A DNA stretch of 64,000 nt from JACDAN01 sp963801855 (GCA_963801855.1 CAWDGK010000002.1:124001-188000), one strand, 5' to 3'; positions 23,946-33,634 are shown, counted from the first letter of the stretch. The notes: a model not told the origin generated them from the sequence alone. Translations and numbers: made by a program.

Positions 23946-26015
23946 GTGGCGATCACGATCCTCGAAGGCTCGACGTTCTGCATCTGCGACGACGTCGGTG
24001 ACGTCGGTGGCTGGGCGACGAGCGGTCTCTTCGCCGAGGACACGCGCTTCCTGTCGATCCTCAAGCTGACGATCAACGGGAAGCGGCCGCTGCTCCTGAC
24101 CTCGGACAAGGTCGACTACTTCTCGGCGGCCTTCTACCTCCGCAATCCCGCCTCCGACGAACTGCCGTCCGACCAGGTGTCGATCACGCGGGAGCGGTTC
24201 ATCGGCGAGGCGATGCAGGACCGCATCCTCGTCCAGAACCAGGGCATGGAGCCGCTCTCGTTCGAGCTCGCGATCGAGGTCGGCTGCGACTTCGCCGACA
24301 TCTTCGCCGTCAAGGACTACGACTTTGCGCTCGGCGACCCGCGCCACGCCGACCCGCTGCCCCAGCTCGTCGAGTGCCTGTACGACGCGGAGAACGACCA
24401 GTTCCTGCTCGCGGACGAGACAGGCGTTCCTGCAAAGACCCAGGTCATCCTGTCTCGAAAGGGCGACGTAGACGGACCGAGAGTCGCTTTCCGCATCGAG
24501 CTCGAGCCGCGGGAGCGATGGGACCTTCGCGTGGACATCGTTCCGATCCCGGACGGCAACCAGGTCGTTCCCCGGCTCGCGGAGCGCCGGTTCGGCGACG
24601 AGCTGGCACGCGTTCGCGAGTCGCTCGCAGCCTGGCAGCTGCGCGTCCCGCAGCTCCGGGCGACCTGGGACGACCTGGCGCATGCGTTCGGCCGTTCGGT
24701 CTCGGACCTCGCGTCGCTCCGGATGCACGGACGCGAGAACGGGCTGGGGAAGCTCCCTGCGGCCGGCATGCCCTGGTTCATGACCGTGTTCGGCCGCGAC
24801 ACGCTGATCACGTGTCTCCAGACTCTCCTCTTCGGGCCGGAGCTCGCTGTGACGGCGCTCGAGGTGCTCGGCGACCTCCAGTCGACTGTGGACGACCCCG
24901 CCCGGGACGCTGAGCCCGGCAAGATCGTCCACGAGCTCCGCCGCGGGAAGGCCGCCCGCAACTGGCACGGCACCTACTACGGCACGGTCGACGCGACGCC
25001 GCTCTACCTCGTGCTCCTGTCCGAGGTGTGGCGGTGGACGGACGACTCTGGCCTCGTCGAGAACCTCAAGGAGCCCGCGCTGAACGCGCTCGAGTGGATC
25101 GACAAGCGCGGAGATCTCGACGGCGACGGGTTCGTCGAGTACCAGAAGCGAAGTCGCCGAGGCCTCGACAACCAGTCGTGGAAGGACTCCCACGATTCCC
25201 AGCGTTTCTCGGACGGGACGATCGCCGAGGCGCCGATCGCTCCCTGCGAGGTTCAGGCCTACGTGTACGACGCGAAGCGCCGCACCGCGGAGCTCGCGCG
25301 AGAAGTCTGGCGCGATCGGGAGCTCGCCGACCGGCTCGACAGAGAGGCCGACGAGCTGCGTGACCGGTTCGACGAGGCGTTCTGGACGGATGCTCGCGGC
25401 GGCTACTACGTGCTCGCGCTGGACAAAGACAAGCGTCAGGTGGACTCGCTGTGCTCGAACATCGGACATCTCCTCTGGAGCGGGATCGTTCCCGAGGAAC
25501 GAGTCGATCCGATCGTCGACGCCCTGATGGGCGATGCGCTCTGGTCGGGCTGGGGTATCCGGACGATGTCCACGGCCGACAAGGGCTACAACCCGCTCGC
25601 GTACCACAACGGAACGGTCTGGCCCCACGACAATTCGCTCTGCGCGTGGGGCCTGGCGCGCTACGGTCGGTGGCCGGAGGCACACCGGATCATTCGGCAG
25701 ATGCTGACTGCGTCGCGCCACTTCGACTACCAGCTCCCCGAGGTCTTCGCGGGCCTCCCGCGAACCGAGACGCGCTTTCCGATCGCCTACCCGACTGCGG
25801 CCCGGCCGCAGGCCTGGGCTGCCGGGACACCGGTGCTCCTGCTCCAGCTCTTGCTCGGCCTGAGTCCCGACCGCCGGCAGAACACGCTCGAGACGCTCGC
25901 CCCGGAGGAGCTGCCGGCCTGGGCCGGATCGCTCAGACTGTCGAGTGTGAGAGCCTTCGACCGACTCTGGGAAGTTCGGGTCGAAGACGGGAAGGCGGAG
26001 GTGCGCCCAGGATGA
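23946..26015 (+). CDS. glycogen debranching enzyme-like amylo-alpha-1,6-glucosidase
   Basis: A 689-residue protein with the bacterial N-terminal beta domain (GDE_N-like, about 1-215: ITILEGSTFCICDDVGDV, GLFAEDTRFLS, RNPASDELPSDQVSI) and a C-terminal (alpha/alpha)6 barrel (about 230-680) with PWFMTVFGRDTLITCLQTLL, HNGTVWPHDNSLCAWGLARY and FPIAYPTAARPQAWAAG. It should cleave alpha-1,6 branch points or related linkages in glycogen or trehalose polymers in the cytoplasm. The GTG start gives the first family strand directly. The next gene, a glycosyltransferase, overlaps by four bases (ATGA), which supports a shared role in storage or surface glycan metabolism. Confidence 0.88.
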   Translation: MAITILEGSTFCICDDVGDVGGWATSGLFAEDTRFLSILKLTINGKRPLLLTSDKVDYFSAAFYLRNPASDELPSDQVSITRERFIGEAMQDRILVQNQGMEPLSFELAIEVGCDFADIFAVKDYDFALGDPRHADPLPQLVECLYDAENDQFLLADETGVPAKTQVILSRKGDVDGPRVAFRIELEPRERWDLRVDIVPIPDGNQVVPRLAERRFGDELARVRESLAAWQLRVPQLRATWDDLAHAFGRSVSDLASLRMHGRENGLGKLPAAGMPWFMTVFGRDTLITCLQTLLFGPELAVTALEVLGDLQSTVDDPARDAEPGKIVHELRRGKAARNWHGTYYGTVDATPLYLVLLSEVWRWTDDSGLVENLKEPALNALEWIDKRGDLDGDGFVEYQKRSRRGLDNQSWKDSHDSQRFSDGTIAEAPIAPCEVQAYVYDAKRRTAELAREVWRDRELADRLDREADELRDRFDEAFWTDARGGYYVLALDKDKRQVDSLCSNIGHLLWSGIVPEERVDPIVDALMGDALWSGWGIRTMSTADKGYNPLAYHNGTVWPHDNSLCAWGLARYGRWPEAHRIIRQMLTASRHFDYQLPEVFAGLPRTETRFPIAYPTAARPQAWAAGTPVLLLQLLLGLSPDRRQNTLETLAPEELPAWAGSLRLSSVRAFDRLWEVRVEDGKAEVRPG

Positions 26016-27097
26016 GCGAGGACAGTCTCAAGATCGCGGTCATGAGCCCCGTGTGGTTCCCGGTGCCACCGAGCGGCTACGGCGGGATCGAATGGATCGT
26101 GGCGCTCCTCGCCGACGGGCTGGTCGAGGCAGGACACGACGTCACGCTCTTCGCGTCGGGTGACTCCCGAACCAAGGCGAAGCTCTCCGCCGTCTTCGAG
26201 ACCGCGCCGAGCGAGTGGATCGGACGGTCGTACTGGGAGCTCGCCCACGCATTGCCGTGTTACACGACGGCCGGCGGCTTCGACGTCATCAGCGAGCACA
26301 CCGGAATGATGGGGATGGTGCTCGGAGGTCTCGTCGAGACGCCTGTCGTCCACACCGTGCACGGCCCGATGACCGGCGAGCCAGGCCAGATGTACGAGAA
26401 GATCTGCGGGCTCGTCCCCGACGTCCATCTCGTCTCGATCTCGCTGAACCAGCGGAAACCGAAGCCCGACCTTCCCTGGCTCGCGAACTGCCCGAACGCG
26501 CTCGATCTCTCGGTCTACCCATGCAAGCCACACGCCGGCGAGTACCTGTTGTTCCTCGGCCGGATGAGCCCTGACAAGGGCTGCCATCGCGCGATCGCCG
26601 TCGCGATCGAGCTCGGCCTCCCACTGAAGATCGCGGGGAAGAAGCAGGAGCCGAAGGAGGAGCAGTACTTCGCAGAGTTCGTCGAGCCGCATCTTGGCGT
26701 GCACGGCATCGAGTTCCTCGGCGAGGTCTCGCACGGGAAGAAGGTGGAGCTGCTTCAGGACGCGCGAGCCACGCTCTTCCCGATCGAATGGGAGGAGCCG
26801 TTCGGCCTCGTCATGATCGAGTCCATGGCCTGTGGCACGCCGGTGATCGCCACGAATCGCGGTGCCGTCCCGGAAGTGATCGAGCACGGGCGCTCGGGGA
26901 TCATCGTCGAGCACTACCGGGACATGCCGGGTGCGCTCGAGGCTGCGGAGGCGCTCGACCCGCTCGAGTGCCGCCGCTTCGTCGAAGAGCGTTTCTCGCC
27001 CGAGCGGATGGTCGGGGACTACGTGCGAGCTTTCCGCGAGGCGATCGCGGGCGTGGCGGAGCCGGATCAGCCCGTCTCGGCCAGCTTGTCCCAGTAA
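26012..27097 (+). CDS. family 4 glycosyltransferase
   Basis: A 361-residue GT-B enzyme. The N-terminal Rossmann domain begins KIAVMSPVWFPVPPSGYGGI and contains DVISEHTGMM; the C-terminal donor domain has YLLFLGRMSPDKGCHRAIAV and the GT4 nucleotide-sugar motif EEPFGLVMIESMACGTPVIA with two Glu eight residues apart. The GYGGIEW start matches enzymes acting near trehalose and glycogen metabolism. It would transfer a sugar from a nucleotide donor with retention; acceptor unknown. Translation is coupled to the debranching enzyme (four-base overlap). The end overlaps the convergent metallo-hydrolase by 31 bases. Confidence 0.87.
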   Translation: MSEDSLKIAVMSPVWFPVPPSGYGGIEWIVALLADGLVEAGHDVTLFASGDSRTKAKLSAVFETAPSEWIGRSYWELAHALPCYTTAGGFDVISEHTGMMGMVLGGLVETPVVHTVHGPMTGEPGQMYEKICGLVPDVHLVSISLNQRKPKPDLPWLANCPNALDLSVYPCKPHAGEYLLFLGRMSPDKGCHRAIAVAIELGLPLKIAGKKQEPKEEQYFAEFVEPHLGVHGIEFLGEVSHGKKVELLQDARATLFPIEWEEPFGLVMIESMACGTPVIATNRGAVPEVIEHGRSGIIVEHYRDMPGALEAAEALDPLECRRFVEERFSPERMVGDYVRAFREAIAGVAEPDQPVSASLSQ

Positions 27098-27909
27098 CGC
27101 CGGAGGCCGGCATATGCCTGCCAGAGCGGGATCGCGCGTTCGTACACGCCCGGGTCACTGCTCTCGGCGCTCCGTTCGGCCTCGCGGCGGCTGATCCACT
27201 CGTCCTCTGCCAGCTCGCCCGCGGCCCAGTCCTGCAGGCGGCGGCGAAGCTGCTCCAGGTGAGGCTTCGGCTCGTCGACGACGCCGAAGTGGATGAGGGC
27301 GAGGCGTTTCGGCTCGCGGCGTTCGATCTCGTCGATCGTGTGCAGCCAGGCTTCGAGGTCGAACTCGGGCGGCGGGGTGGGCGGGAAGACGTGCGCATCC
27401 GGCTGGATGCGCACCCCGGCCGAGTCGCCGGCGTAGAGCGTCCCGTCGGGGGCGAGGTAGCAGACGTGATGCTTCGCGTGGCCCGGGCTCGGAAAGACCT
27501 CGAGCCCGAGCGCCGTGTCGCCCACGATTCGAACATTCGCCTCGGGAACCGGCGCCAGCTCGCCCCACAGCTCGTCGAAGGCATCGCCGTAGAGCCGCCG
27601 CGCGCTCCGTTCGAGACGCGAAGGATCGATCAGGTGCGGCGCGCCGATCTCCGAGACATGGACCTGGAGGTCAGGGTGCTCCCGAACGAGGACGCCGGTC
27701 GCACCTGCATGGTCGAGGTGGATATGGCTCAACAGGAGATGCCCGATGTTCGAGAGGGTCAAGCCGTGCGCCGCAAGACCACTCTCGAGGGCTTCGACGC
27801 AGGAGGCGGGGCCGCAGTCGTGGAGGGCGAGCCCGTCCGAGGTCTCGAGCAGGTAACAGCCGATGACGCGCTCGGCGCCCCGGTGGTGGAGGTCGAGGAG
27901 CTCCGACAG
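27067..27909 (-). CDS. metallo-beta-lactamase-fold hydrolase
   Basis: About 280 residues. The dinuclear metal motif HIHLDHAG is clear, followed by FPSPGHAKHHVCYL, LYAGDSAGVRI and ALIHFGVV, the later His/Asp ligands. The N-terminal strand reads HHRGAERVIGCYLLETSDGL, then HDCGPASCVEALESGLAAHG, so the fold is whole. The start is unclear: no ATG, GTG or TTG precedes the first strand in frame; CTG at 27909, three bases after the upstream gene's stop, is the only fitting one, unless a base is missing. Members hydrolyse thioesters, lactones or phosphodiesters. It follows the cystathionine gamma-synthase gene closely. Confidence 0.8.
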   Translation of the reverse strand: MSELLDLHHRGAERVIGCYLLETSDGLALHDCGPASCVEALESGLAAHGLTLSNIGHLLLSHIHLDHAGATGVLVREHPDLQVHVSEIGAPHLIDPSRLERSARRLYGDAFDELWGELAPVPEANVRIVGDTALGLEVFPSPGHAKHHVCYLAPDGTLYAGDSAGVRIQPDAHVFPPTPPPEFDLEAWLHTIDEIERREPKRLALIHFGVVDEPKPHLEQLRRRLQDWAAGELAEDEWISRREAERSAESSDPGVYERAIPLWQAYAGLRRYWDKLAETG

Positions 27910-27911
27910 CG

Positions 27912-29063
27912 CTAGGCGCCGGCTGCTGCCGGCGAGCGCACGAGCGCCTGCTCGAGATCCTCGATCAGGTCGCCGACCGACTCGATCCCGACCGAGAGCC
28001 GGATCAGGTTCTTCGGCGCCGCGAAGGGCGCGTCGGCGGTCGAGGCGTGGGTCATGCGCGCCGGGTGCTCGATCAGGCTCTCGACGCCGCCGAGGCTCTC
28101 CGCGAGCTGGAAGACGTTCGTCCGGGCGACGAGCTCGACTGCCTCCTCCTCGGACTCGACGAGGAAGGAGATCATCCCGCCGAAGTCCTTCATCTGCCGG
28201 GCTGCGATCTCGTGACCAGGATGGCCCGGCAGGCCTGGATAGAGAACCGTCTCGACTGCCTCGTGCGTCGAGAGGTAGTCGGCGATCTGGCGCGCGTTCT
28301 CCGAGTGCTTCTGCATGCGGAGCGCAAGCGTCTTGATCCCGCGGAGGACGAGCCAGCAGTCGAACGGCCCGGGGATGGCGCCCAGCGACTTCTGCAGGAA
28401 GTACAGGCGCTCGGCGACCGTCGGGTCGCTGGTGGCGACGAAGCCGCCGACAGTGTCGGAGTGGCCGCCGAGGTACTTCGTCATCGAGTGGACGACGATG
28501 TCCGCGCCCAGGTCGAGCGGCTGCTGGAGATACGGCGTCGCGAAGGTGTTGTCGACGACGACCATCGCGCCGACGTCGTGCGCGGCCTTCGCGGCGGCCT
28601 GGATGTCCACGATGTTCAGGAGCGGGTTGGTCGGCGTCTCGAGCCAGACGATCCGCGTCTGCTCGTCGATGTGGTCGGCGAGCGACTCGTTGATCGTGTC
28701 GACGCCGAGGAACTCGAACGAGTAGCCCTTGGGCTCGTAGACCTGGGAGAACATCCGGTACACGCCGCCGTAGACGTCGTTGACGCAGACGACCTTCTCG
28801 CTCGGGTGAACGAGGTGCATGAGCGTCGTCGTCGCGCCGATCCCGGAGCTGAAAGCGACGCCGAACTCGGCGTTCTCGAGCGAGGCGAGGCAGAGCTGGA
28901 GTGCCGTCCGCGTCGGGTTCGCGACCCGGGCGTAGTCGTAGCCCTTGTGGACCCCGACCGCCTCCTGGACGTACGTGGAGGTCTGGTAGATCGGCACGGT
29001 GACGGCGCCGGTGGCGGGATCCGGCTCCTGCCCTTCGTGGATCGCGCGGGTCTCGAAGTCCAT
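27912..29063 (-). CDS. cystathionine gamma-synthase / gamma-lyase (PLP)
   Basis: A 383-residue Cys/Met-metabolism PLP enzyme if started at ATG 29063 (MDFETRAIHEGQEPDPATGA). Typical blocks follow: YDYARVANPTRTALQ, FSSGIGATTTLMHLV, WLETPTNPLLNI, VVVDNTFATPYLQQPLDLGAD, the PLP lysine in HSMTKYLGGHSD, and LAESLGGVESLIEHPARMTH. It makes or cleaves cystathionine in transsulfuration; the two activities cannot be separated by eye. With the cystathionine beta-synthase at 30679-32073 it could complete the homocysteine-to-cysteine path. The frame is open backward into the YcaQ-like gene with no stop between. Confidence 0.9.
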   Translation of the reverse strand: MDFETRAIHEGQEPDPATGAVTVPIYQTSTYVQEAVGVHKGYDYARVANPTRTALQLCLASLENAEFGVAFSSGIGATTTLMHLVHPSEKVVCVNDVYGGVYRMFSQVYEPKGYSFEFLGVDTINESLADHIDEQTRIVWLETPTNPLLNIVDIQAAAKAAHDVGAMVVVDNTFATPYLQQPLDLGADIVVHSMTKYLGGHSDTVGGFVATSDPTVAERLYFLQKSLGAIPGPFDCWLVLRGIKTLALRMQKHSENARQIADYLSTHEAVETVLYPGLPGHPGHEIAARQMKDFGGMISFLVESEEEAVELVARTNVFQLAESLGGVESLIEHPARMTHASTADAPFAAPKNLIRLSVGIESVGDLIEDLEQALVRSPAAAGA

Positions 29064-30200
29064 CGCTAGCGTCTTGATGCTATCGGCGCCGAGGAAGGCC
29101 GCGAGGCGGCGGAGCGGCTTGTCGAGCGGCACCTCCCGCTTTCCTTCTTCCCACCAGACGTTGTTCACGCGGAGGACGCCCGCCTTCCGGTCGAAGACCG
29201 GGTCGATCCGGCCGACGAGGTCGTCGCCGTGGAGGATCGGGAGCACGAAGTAGCCGTACTGCCGCTTCGCCGGCGGGACGTAGATCTCGATGCGGTAGTG
29301 GAAGTCCCAGAGCGCCTCGGTCCGCTTGCGGTTACGAATCAACGGGTCGAAGGGGGACAGGAAGGTCGTGTGCGCGCGGCGCGGCGGCGGTTTCAGCAGG
29401 TCGACGTGAACGTATCGCTCGCCCTTGAGTCCCTCGATCTCGGCGCGTACGAGCCGTCCGTCGCTCACGAGGGACTCGATCGTCTTCACGTAGCCGGGCC
29501 AGGGACCGCCCGGGAAGAGCTCATGCTGGATCTCCTTCGCCGTGGCCACACCGAGATTCCGGGCCGAACGTTCCATGACGCGCCGCTCGGCCTGAGCCAC
29601 GGTCAGCTTGGGCTCGTCCTTCGGAAGCCAGCGGTCACCGAGGTCCCAGAGCCGCTGCTGCCCGGATCTCCCGGCGATGACGATCTTTCCTTTCGCGTGC
29701 AGGAAGTCGAGCATCCGGGAGACGTTCCGCTCGTTCGTCCAGCCGGTGGACTCCCAGCCTCGGTCGGCCGCGAACTTCAGCTCACGCGAAGGGAGAGGGC
29801 CGTTGCGCCGGAGCTGGGTGACGATGCTGCGGCGGAGCGCGGCGTTGTCCCGCATCCACGTGTTCACCCAGTCGGGCCAGCGGCCGCTGTACGCGTTGGG
29901 ATAGCGGCGCATCGAGGTCTCGTGGATGCCGTGGTCCTCGATTGGCACGACCGCCGCGGAGTACTCGTAGAGCTTCCGATCCTCCCAGCGCAGCCGCTCG
30001 AGCTCGGCTTCCTCGTAGTTCCCCAGCCGGCTCCAGAGGACGAGCAGGTGATTTCGCGCGATCGAGTTCGTCGGGTCGAGCTGGAGGTACCCGACGTGCT
30101 TCACCACGTCGAGGATCGAGGTTCCCTTCGGCGCCGGCAGCAGCTGGCCGGCCACCGCGAGCCGGCGCGCCTGTGGAATCGTGAGGGTGATGGAGCTCAT
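29064..30200 (-). CDS. YcaQ-like winged-helix DNA glycosylase family protein, fused in frame to the next gene
   Basis: About 379 residues beginning MSSITLTIPQARRLAVAGQL and containing VVKHVGYLQLDPTNSIARNH, LYEYSAAVVPIEDH, the FLSPFDPLIRNRKRTEALWDF block and FVLPILHGDDLVGRIDP. These mark the crosslink-repair DNA glycosylase YcaQ/AlkZ family, which unhooks bulky or crosslinked bases; the QxQ-type catalytic motif corresponds here to YLQLD. The end LRRLAAFLGAD is where such proteins normally stop, but the frame runs on through a short linker into the cystathionine synthase. A TAG in the neighbouring frame just before that ATG suggests a lost stop by indel; a genuine fusion is the alternative. Confidence 0.82.
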
Positions 30201-30682
30201 CGAGTTCGTACTCTCGCAATTGCCCCAACCGCCGGCGCGGGTGCTGGAGGTCGGCTGTGGGAAAGGCGAAGCCGCGCTTGCACTGGTCGAGCGCGGCTAC
30301 GAGGTCGTCGCGCTCGATCCGGAGGCGCCGGAGGGCGAGATCTTCCGGCGGACGACGATCGAGGCCTTCGACGACCCGGGGCCGTTCGACGCGGTTGTGG
30401 CCAGTCTCTCGCTTCACCACGTCCACGATCTCGGAGGCGCGCTCGACAAGCTCGTGCGCCTTTCTGCGCGGCCCGCTGATCCTGAACGAGTTCGCCTGGG
30501 ATCGCCTCGAGCCGATGACGCCCGAGTGGGAGGCCGAGCACGAGGGGCTTCACGGCTACGGCGCCATGCGGGCGGAGCTCGACGCCCGGTTCGAGGAGCG
30601 GTTCTTCGAGTGGCGGCCATACCTCGCCGACGGCCGGGATGTGCCGGGCCTCGGCTTCCGCTACGTCGGGGTGCCGCGCTAG
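30190..30682 (+). CDS. class I SAM-dependent methyltransferase, one frameshift
   Basis: The first 90 residues carry the Rossmann SAM motif ARVLEVGCGKGEAALALVER and GYEVVALDPEAPEG, then FDAVVASLSLHHVHDLGGAL. Near 30461 the frame must change, restoring RGPLILNEFAWDRL, then HGYGAMRAELDARFEERFFE and GLGFRYVGVPR. Removing one T from TTT at 30461-30463 gives one continuous protein of about 163 residues, so a sequencing insertion is likely. Methyl acceptor unknown. The N-terminus overlaps the divergent YcaQ-like gene by 11 bases and the end overlaps the convergent cystathionine beta-synthase. Confidence 0.75.
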
Positions 30683-32073
30683 CGGTTGTGCGCCAGGTAC
30701 TCGAGCAGGTCGGTGCGGGTGAGCACGCCGACCGGCTTTCCCGCCTGGGCGACGACGACGGCGTTCGTGCGTCCCGTCAGGGTCGCGAAGACCTCGTCGA
30801 GCGCCTCCGCGGAGTCGATGGCGGCGAGCGGCGGCTGCATCGCGGCTGCGACGTCGTCGTGCAGCGCATCCGGATTCTTGAAGACGCGGTCGAGGAGGTC
30901 CCGGTCGTGGAGCGATCCGATCACGTCGGCGAGCGACTCGATCTCCCCGTCGCGGATCACGGGCAGCTGGGAGATCGAGTACTGCTGCATGAGCCTGATC
31001 GCCTCGCCGACCTTCTGGTTTCCGGCCACCGTGATCAGCGCGGGGACATCCGGCTCCTCCGTCCCCTTGGAGCGGAGCACCTGCTCGACGGTCGGCACCG
31101 GCGCACGCCTCTCGAGGAGCCCGTGGTCGAGCATCCAGTTGTCGTCGTAGAACTTCGAGAGGTAGTTGCGGCCGCTGTCGGGGATCATCGTGAGGATCCT
31201 CGCGTCCGGCCCGAGGCGCTTCGCCACTTCGAGCATCGCCCAGACCGACGTGCCGCCCGAACCGCCCGCGAGCAGGCCTTCCTCCCGCGCGAGGCGTCTC
31301 GCGGTGACGAACGAGTCCCGGTCGGAGACCCGGATCCAGTCGTCGACGACGTCTTTGGCCATCGTCTGAGGCCAGGTGTCCTTCCCGATTCCCTCCACGA
31401 GGTAGGGATGGAGATCGCCCTCCTCTGACGACGTGTAGACCGAGCCCTCGGGGTCGGCTCCGACGACGAGGATGTCCGGGTTCTGCTCTTTCAAGTACCG
31501 GCCGGCGCCCGAGATCGTCCCACCGGTGCCGACCGACACCACGAAGGCGTCGAGCCTGCCGCCGGTCTGCTCCCAGATCTCGGGCCCGGTGACCCGGTAG
31601 TGCGCCTCCGGGTTGGCCATGTTCGAGTACTGGTCGGGCTTGAAGGCCCCGGGAATCTCCTCGGCGAGCCGGTCGGAGACCGAGTAGTAGCTCTCCGGCG
31701 AGTCCGCTTCCACGGCGGTCGGGCAGATAACGACCTCGGCGCCGTACGCGCGCAGGAGCGAGATCTTCTCCTGGCTCATCTTGTCCGGCATCACGAAGAT
31801 GCAGCGGTAGCCCTTGATCGCGGCTGCGATCGCGAGCCCGACGCCGGTGTTTCCGGAGGTCGGCTCCACGATCGTCCCGCCGGGCTTCAGCTTGCCGTCC
31901 CGCTCGGCCGCCTCGACCAGCGGGAGGCCGATCCGGTCCTTCACGGAGCCTCCCGGGTTCAGGTACTCGAGCTTGGCGAGCAGCTGAGGCCCGCCGGGCG
32001 GCGCGAGCCTCTGGAGCCGGACGATCGGCGTCTTGCCGACGAGCTCGAGGGCAGTTGGGAACTCGGGAGCCAT
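30679..32073 (-). CDS. cystathionine beta-synthase
   Basis: A 464-residue PLP enzyme with a catalytic domain (about 1-330) and a C-terminal pair of CBS motifs (about 345-464). Visible are the PLP lysine in PGGSVKDRIG (Lys45), TSGNTGVGLAIAAAIKGY, VSVGTGGTISGAGRYLKEQN and the CBS repeats LMQQYSISQLPVIRDG and VVAQAGKPVGVLTRTDLLEY. It condenses serine and homocysteine to cystathionine; CBS domains often sense SAM or adenylates. The ATG gives MAPEFPTALELVGKTP, a normal start. It lies 22 bases after purH on the same strand and near cystathionine gamma-synthase, so the sulfur and purine genes may be read together. Confidence 0.91.
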   Translation of the reverse strand: MAPEFPTALELVGKTPIVRLQRLAPPGGPQLLAKLEYLNPGGSVKDRIGLPLVEAAERDGKLKPGGTIVEPTSGNTGVGLAIAAAIKGYRCIFVMPDKMSQEKISLLRAYGAEVVICPTAVEADSPESYYSVSDRLAEEIPGAFKPDQYSNMANPEAHYRVTGPEIWEQTGGRLDAFVVSVGTGGTISGAGRYLKEQNPDILVVGADPEGSVYTSSEEGDLHPYLVEGIGKDTWPQTMAKDVVDDWIRVSDRDSFVTARRLAREEGLLAGGSGGTSVWAMLEVAKRLGPDARILTMIPDSGRNYLSKFYDDNWMLDHGLLERRAPVPTVEQVLRSKGTEEPDVPALITVAGNQKVGEAIRLMQQYSISQLPVIRDGEIESLADVIGSLHDRDLLDRVFKNPDALHDDVAAAMQPPLAAIDSAEALDEVFATLTGRTNAVVVAQAGKPVGVLTRTDLLEYLAHNR

Positions 32074-32095
32074 CGGGCGAAGCCTAGCCCTGAGC

Positions 32096-33634
32096 TCAGT
32101 GCCTGAAGTGGCGTCGGTGGGTGAAGACCATGGCGCCGCCTGCGCTGTCGACCGCCGCGACCACGTCCGCGTCCCGCTTCGCGCCTCCCGGTTGGATGAT
32201 CGCCCTGACGCCGGCCTCGAGGGCGAGCTCGGGGCCGTCGGCGAACGGGATGAAGGCGTCTGACGCGAGCACTGCGCCGGAAAGGTCGTGCCCGTGCGTC
32301 CGAGCCTTCTCGACTGCGAGCCGCACGGAGTCGACGCGGCTCGTCTGACCCCCGCCGATGCCGATCGTCTGCAGGTCCTTCGCGAGGACGATCGCGTTCG
32401 AGGAGACATGCTTGGCCACGCGCCAGGCGAAGATGAGGTCGCCCCAGACGGATTCGCCCGCCTCGCCGCAGACGAGCTCCATGCCACTCCGGTCGTCGAT
32501 CTCACGGTCGCCGTCCTGGACGAGGAGGCCGCCGATCACCCGCTTGTAGTCGCGCTCGCCGAGGTCACCCCTGCGGCGCTCGCGGTCGACCAGGATCCGT
32601 AGTGAAGGCTTCGCGCGGAGCACTTCGAGCGCACCCTCCTCGAACTCAGGGGCGATCACGAGCTCGATGAACCGTTCTGTGAGCGTCTTGGCGAGCTGCG
32701 TCGTCACCGGCCGGTTGAGCGCAAGCACCATCCCGTAGGCGGAGACCGGGTCTGCATCGTGCGCCCGCCCGAAGGCGTCCTCGATCGTGCGCGCGATCGC
32801 CACTCCGGCAGGGTTCGCGTGCTTGACGATCACGGCCGCCGGGAGCTGGAACTCGTCGATCAGCCTCCTTGCGGCCGAGAGGTCGTTGAGATTGTTGAAA
32901 GAGAGCTGCTTCCCGTGCACCTGCTCGACCCGGGAGAGGAGGTGCCGGCGAGCTCCCTCCTCGGCGTAGTACGAGGCCCGCTGGTGCGGATTCTCTCCGT
33001 ATGAGAGCTCGGCGACCTTTGCGAAGCTCGGGATCAGCCGCTCGGGAAAGGCCTCCCGGCCCATGAACCAGTTCGCGATCGCGGTCTCGTACGCCGCAGT
33101 CGTCGCGAAGGCCTCGCAGGCCAGGAGCCGTCTCGTGTCGGCCGAGAGGTTCCCGGACTCGCGGAGCTCCGCGAGGATCTCGTCGTAGCGAGCCGGCGAG
33201 CAGACGGGCGCGACGTGGGCGAAGTTCTTCGCCGCTGCGCGGAGCATCGACGGGCCGCCGACGTCGATCATCTCCACGGCGTCGGCCTCGGTGACCCCGT
33301 GGCGCGCGGCGATCTGCGTGAAGGGATAGAACCCGACGCAGACGAGGTCGAACGGCTCGATCCCGTGCTCGTCGAGCGCCGCCAGGTCGTCGGGATGATC
33401 CCGGCGCGCGAGGATCGCCGCGTGGATGCGCGGGTGGAGCGTCTTCACCCGTCCGCCGAGCATCTCGGGGATCTCGGTCAGCTCCTCCACGGATGTGGCC
33501 TCGATTCCGCTCTCGGCGAGGTGCTCCGCCGTTCCGCCGCTTGCGACGAGATCGACGCCGAGCTCCCGCAAACCGCTTGCGAACTCGATCAGCCCGGACT
33601 TGTCCCAGGTGGAGAGGAGCGCGCGCTTGATCAT
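32096..33634 (-). CDS. purH: bifunctional AICAR transformylase / IMP cyclohydrolase
   Basis: A 512-residue protein of standard PurH length. The IMP cyclohydrolase domain (1-200) begins MIKRALLSTWDKSGL and contains ASGGTAEHLAESGI and GGRVKTLHPRIHAAILARR; the AICAR transformylase domain has LSYGENPHQRASYY, KQLSFNNLNDLSAA and the catalytic KHANPAGVA. It performs the last two steps to IMP in the cytoplasm. Its start overlaps the purN stop by four bases. It is the last pur gene in the leftward series. Confidence 0.95.
   Translation of the reverse strand: MIKRALLSTWDKSGLIEFASGLRELGVDLVASGGTAEHLAESGIEATSVEELTEIPEMLGGRVKTLHPRIHAAILARRDHPDDLAALDEHGIEPFDLVCVGFYPFTQIAARHGVTEADAVEMIDVGGPSMLRAAAKNFAHVAPVCSPARYDEILAELRESGNLSADTRRLLACEAFATTAAYETAIANWFMGREAFPERLIPSFAKVAELSYGENPHQRASYYAEEGARRHLLSRVEQVHGKQLSFNNLNDLSAARRLIDEFQLPAAVIVKHANPAGVAIARTIEDAFGRAHDADPVSAYGMVLALNRPVTTQLAKTLTERFIELVIAPEFEEGALEVLRAKPSLRILVDRERRRGDLGERDYKRVIGGLLVQDGDREIDDRSGMELVCGEAGESVWGDLIFAWRVAKHVSSNAIVLAKDLQTIGIGGGQTSRVDSVRLAVEKARTHGHDLSGAVLASDAFIPFADGPELALEAGVRAIIQPGGAKRDADVVAAVDSAGGAMVFTHRRHFRH

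Noticed and set aside
22896..25721. 941-codon minus-strand open frame over the SDR and debranching-enzyme genes
   Set aside because: Composition is that of a shadow frame and it crosses two well-supported plus-strand genes.
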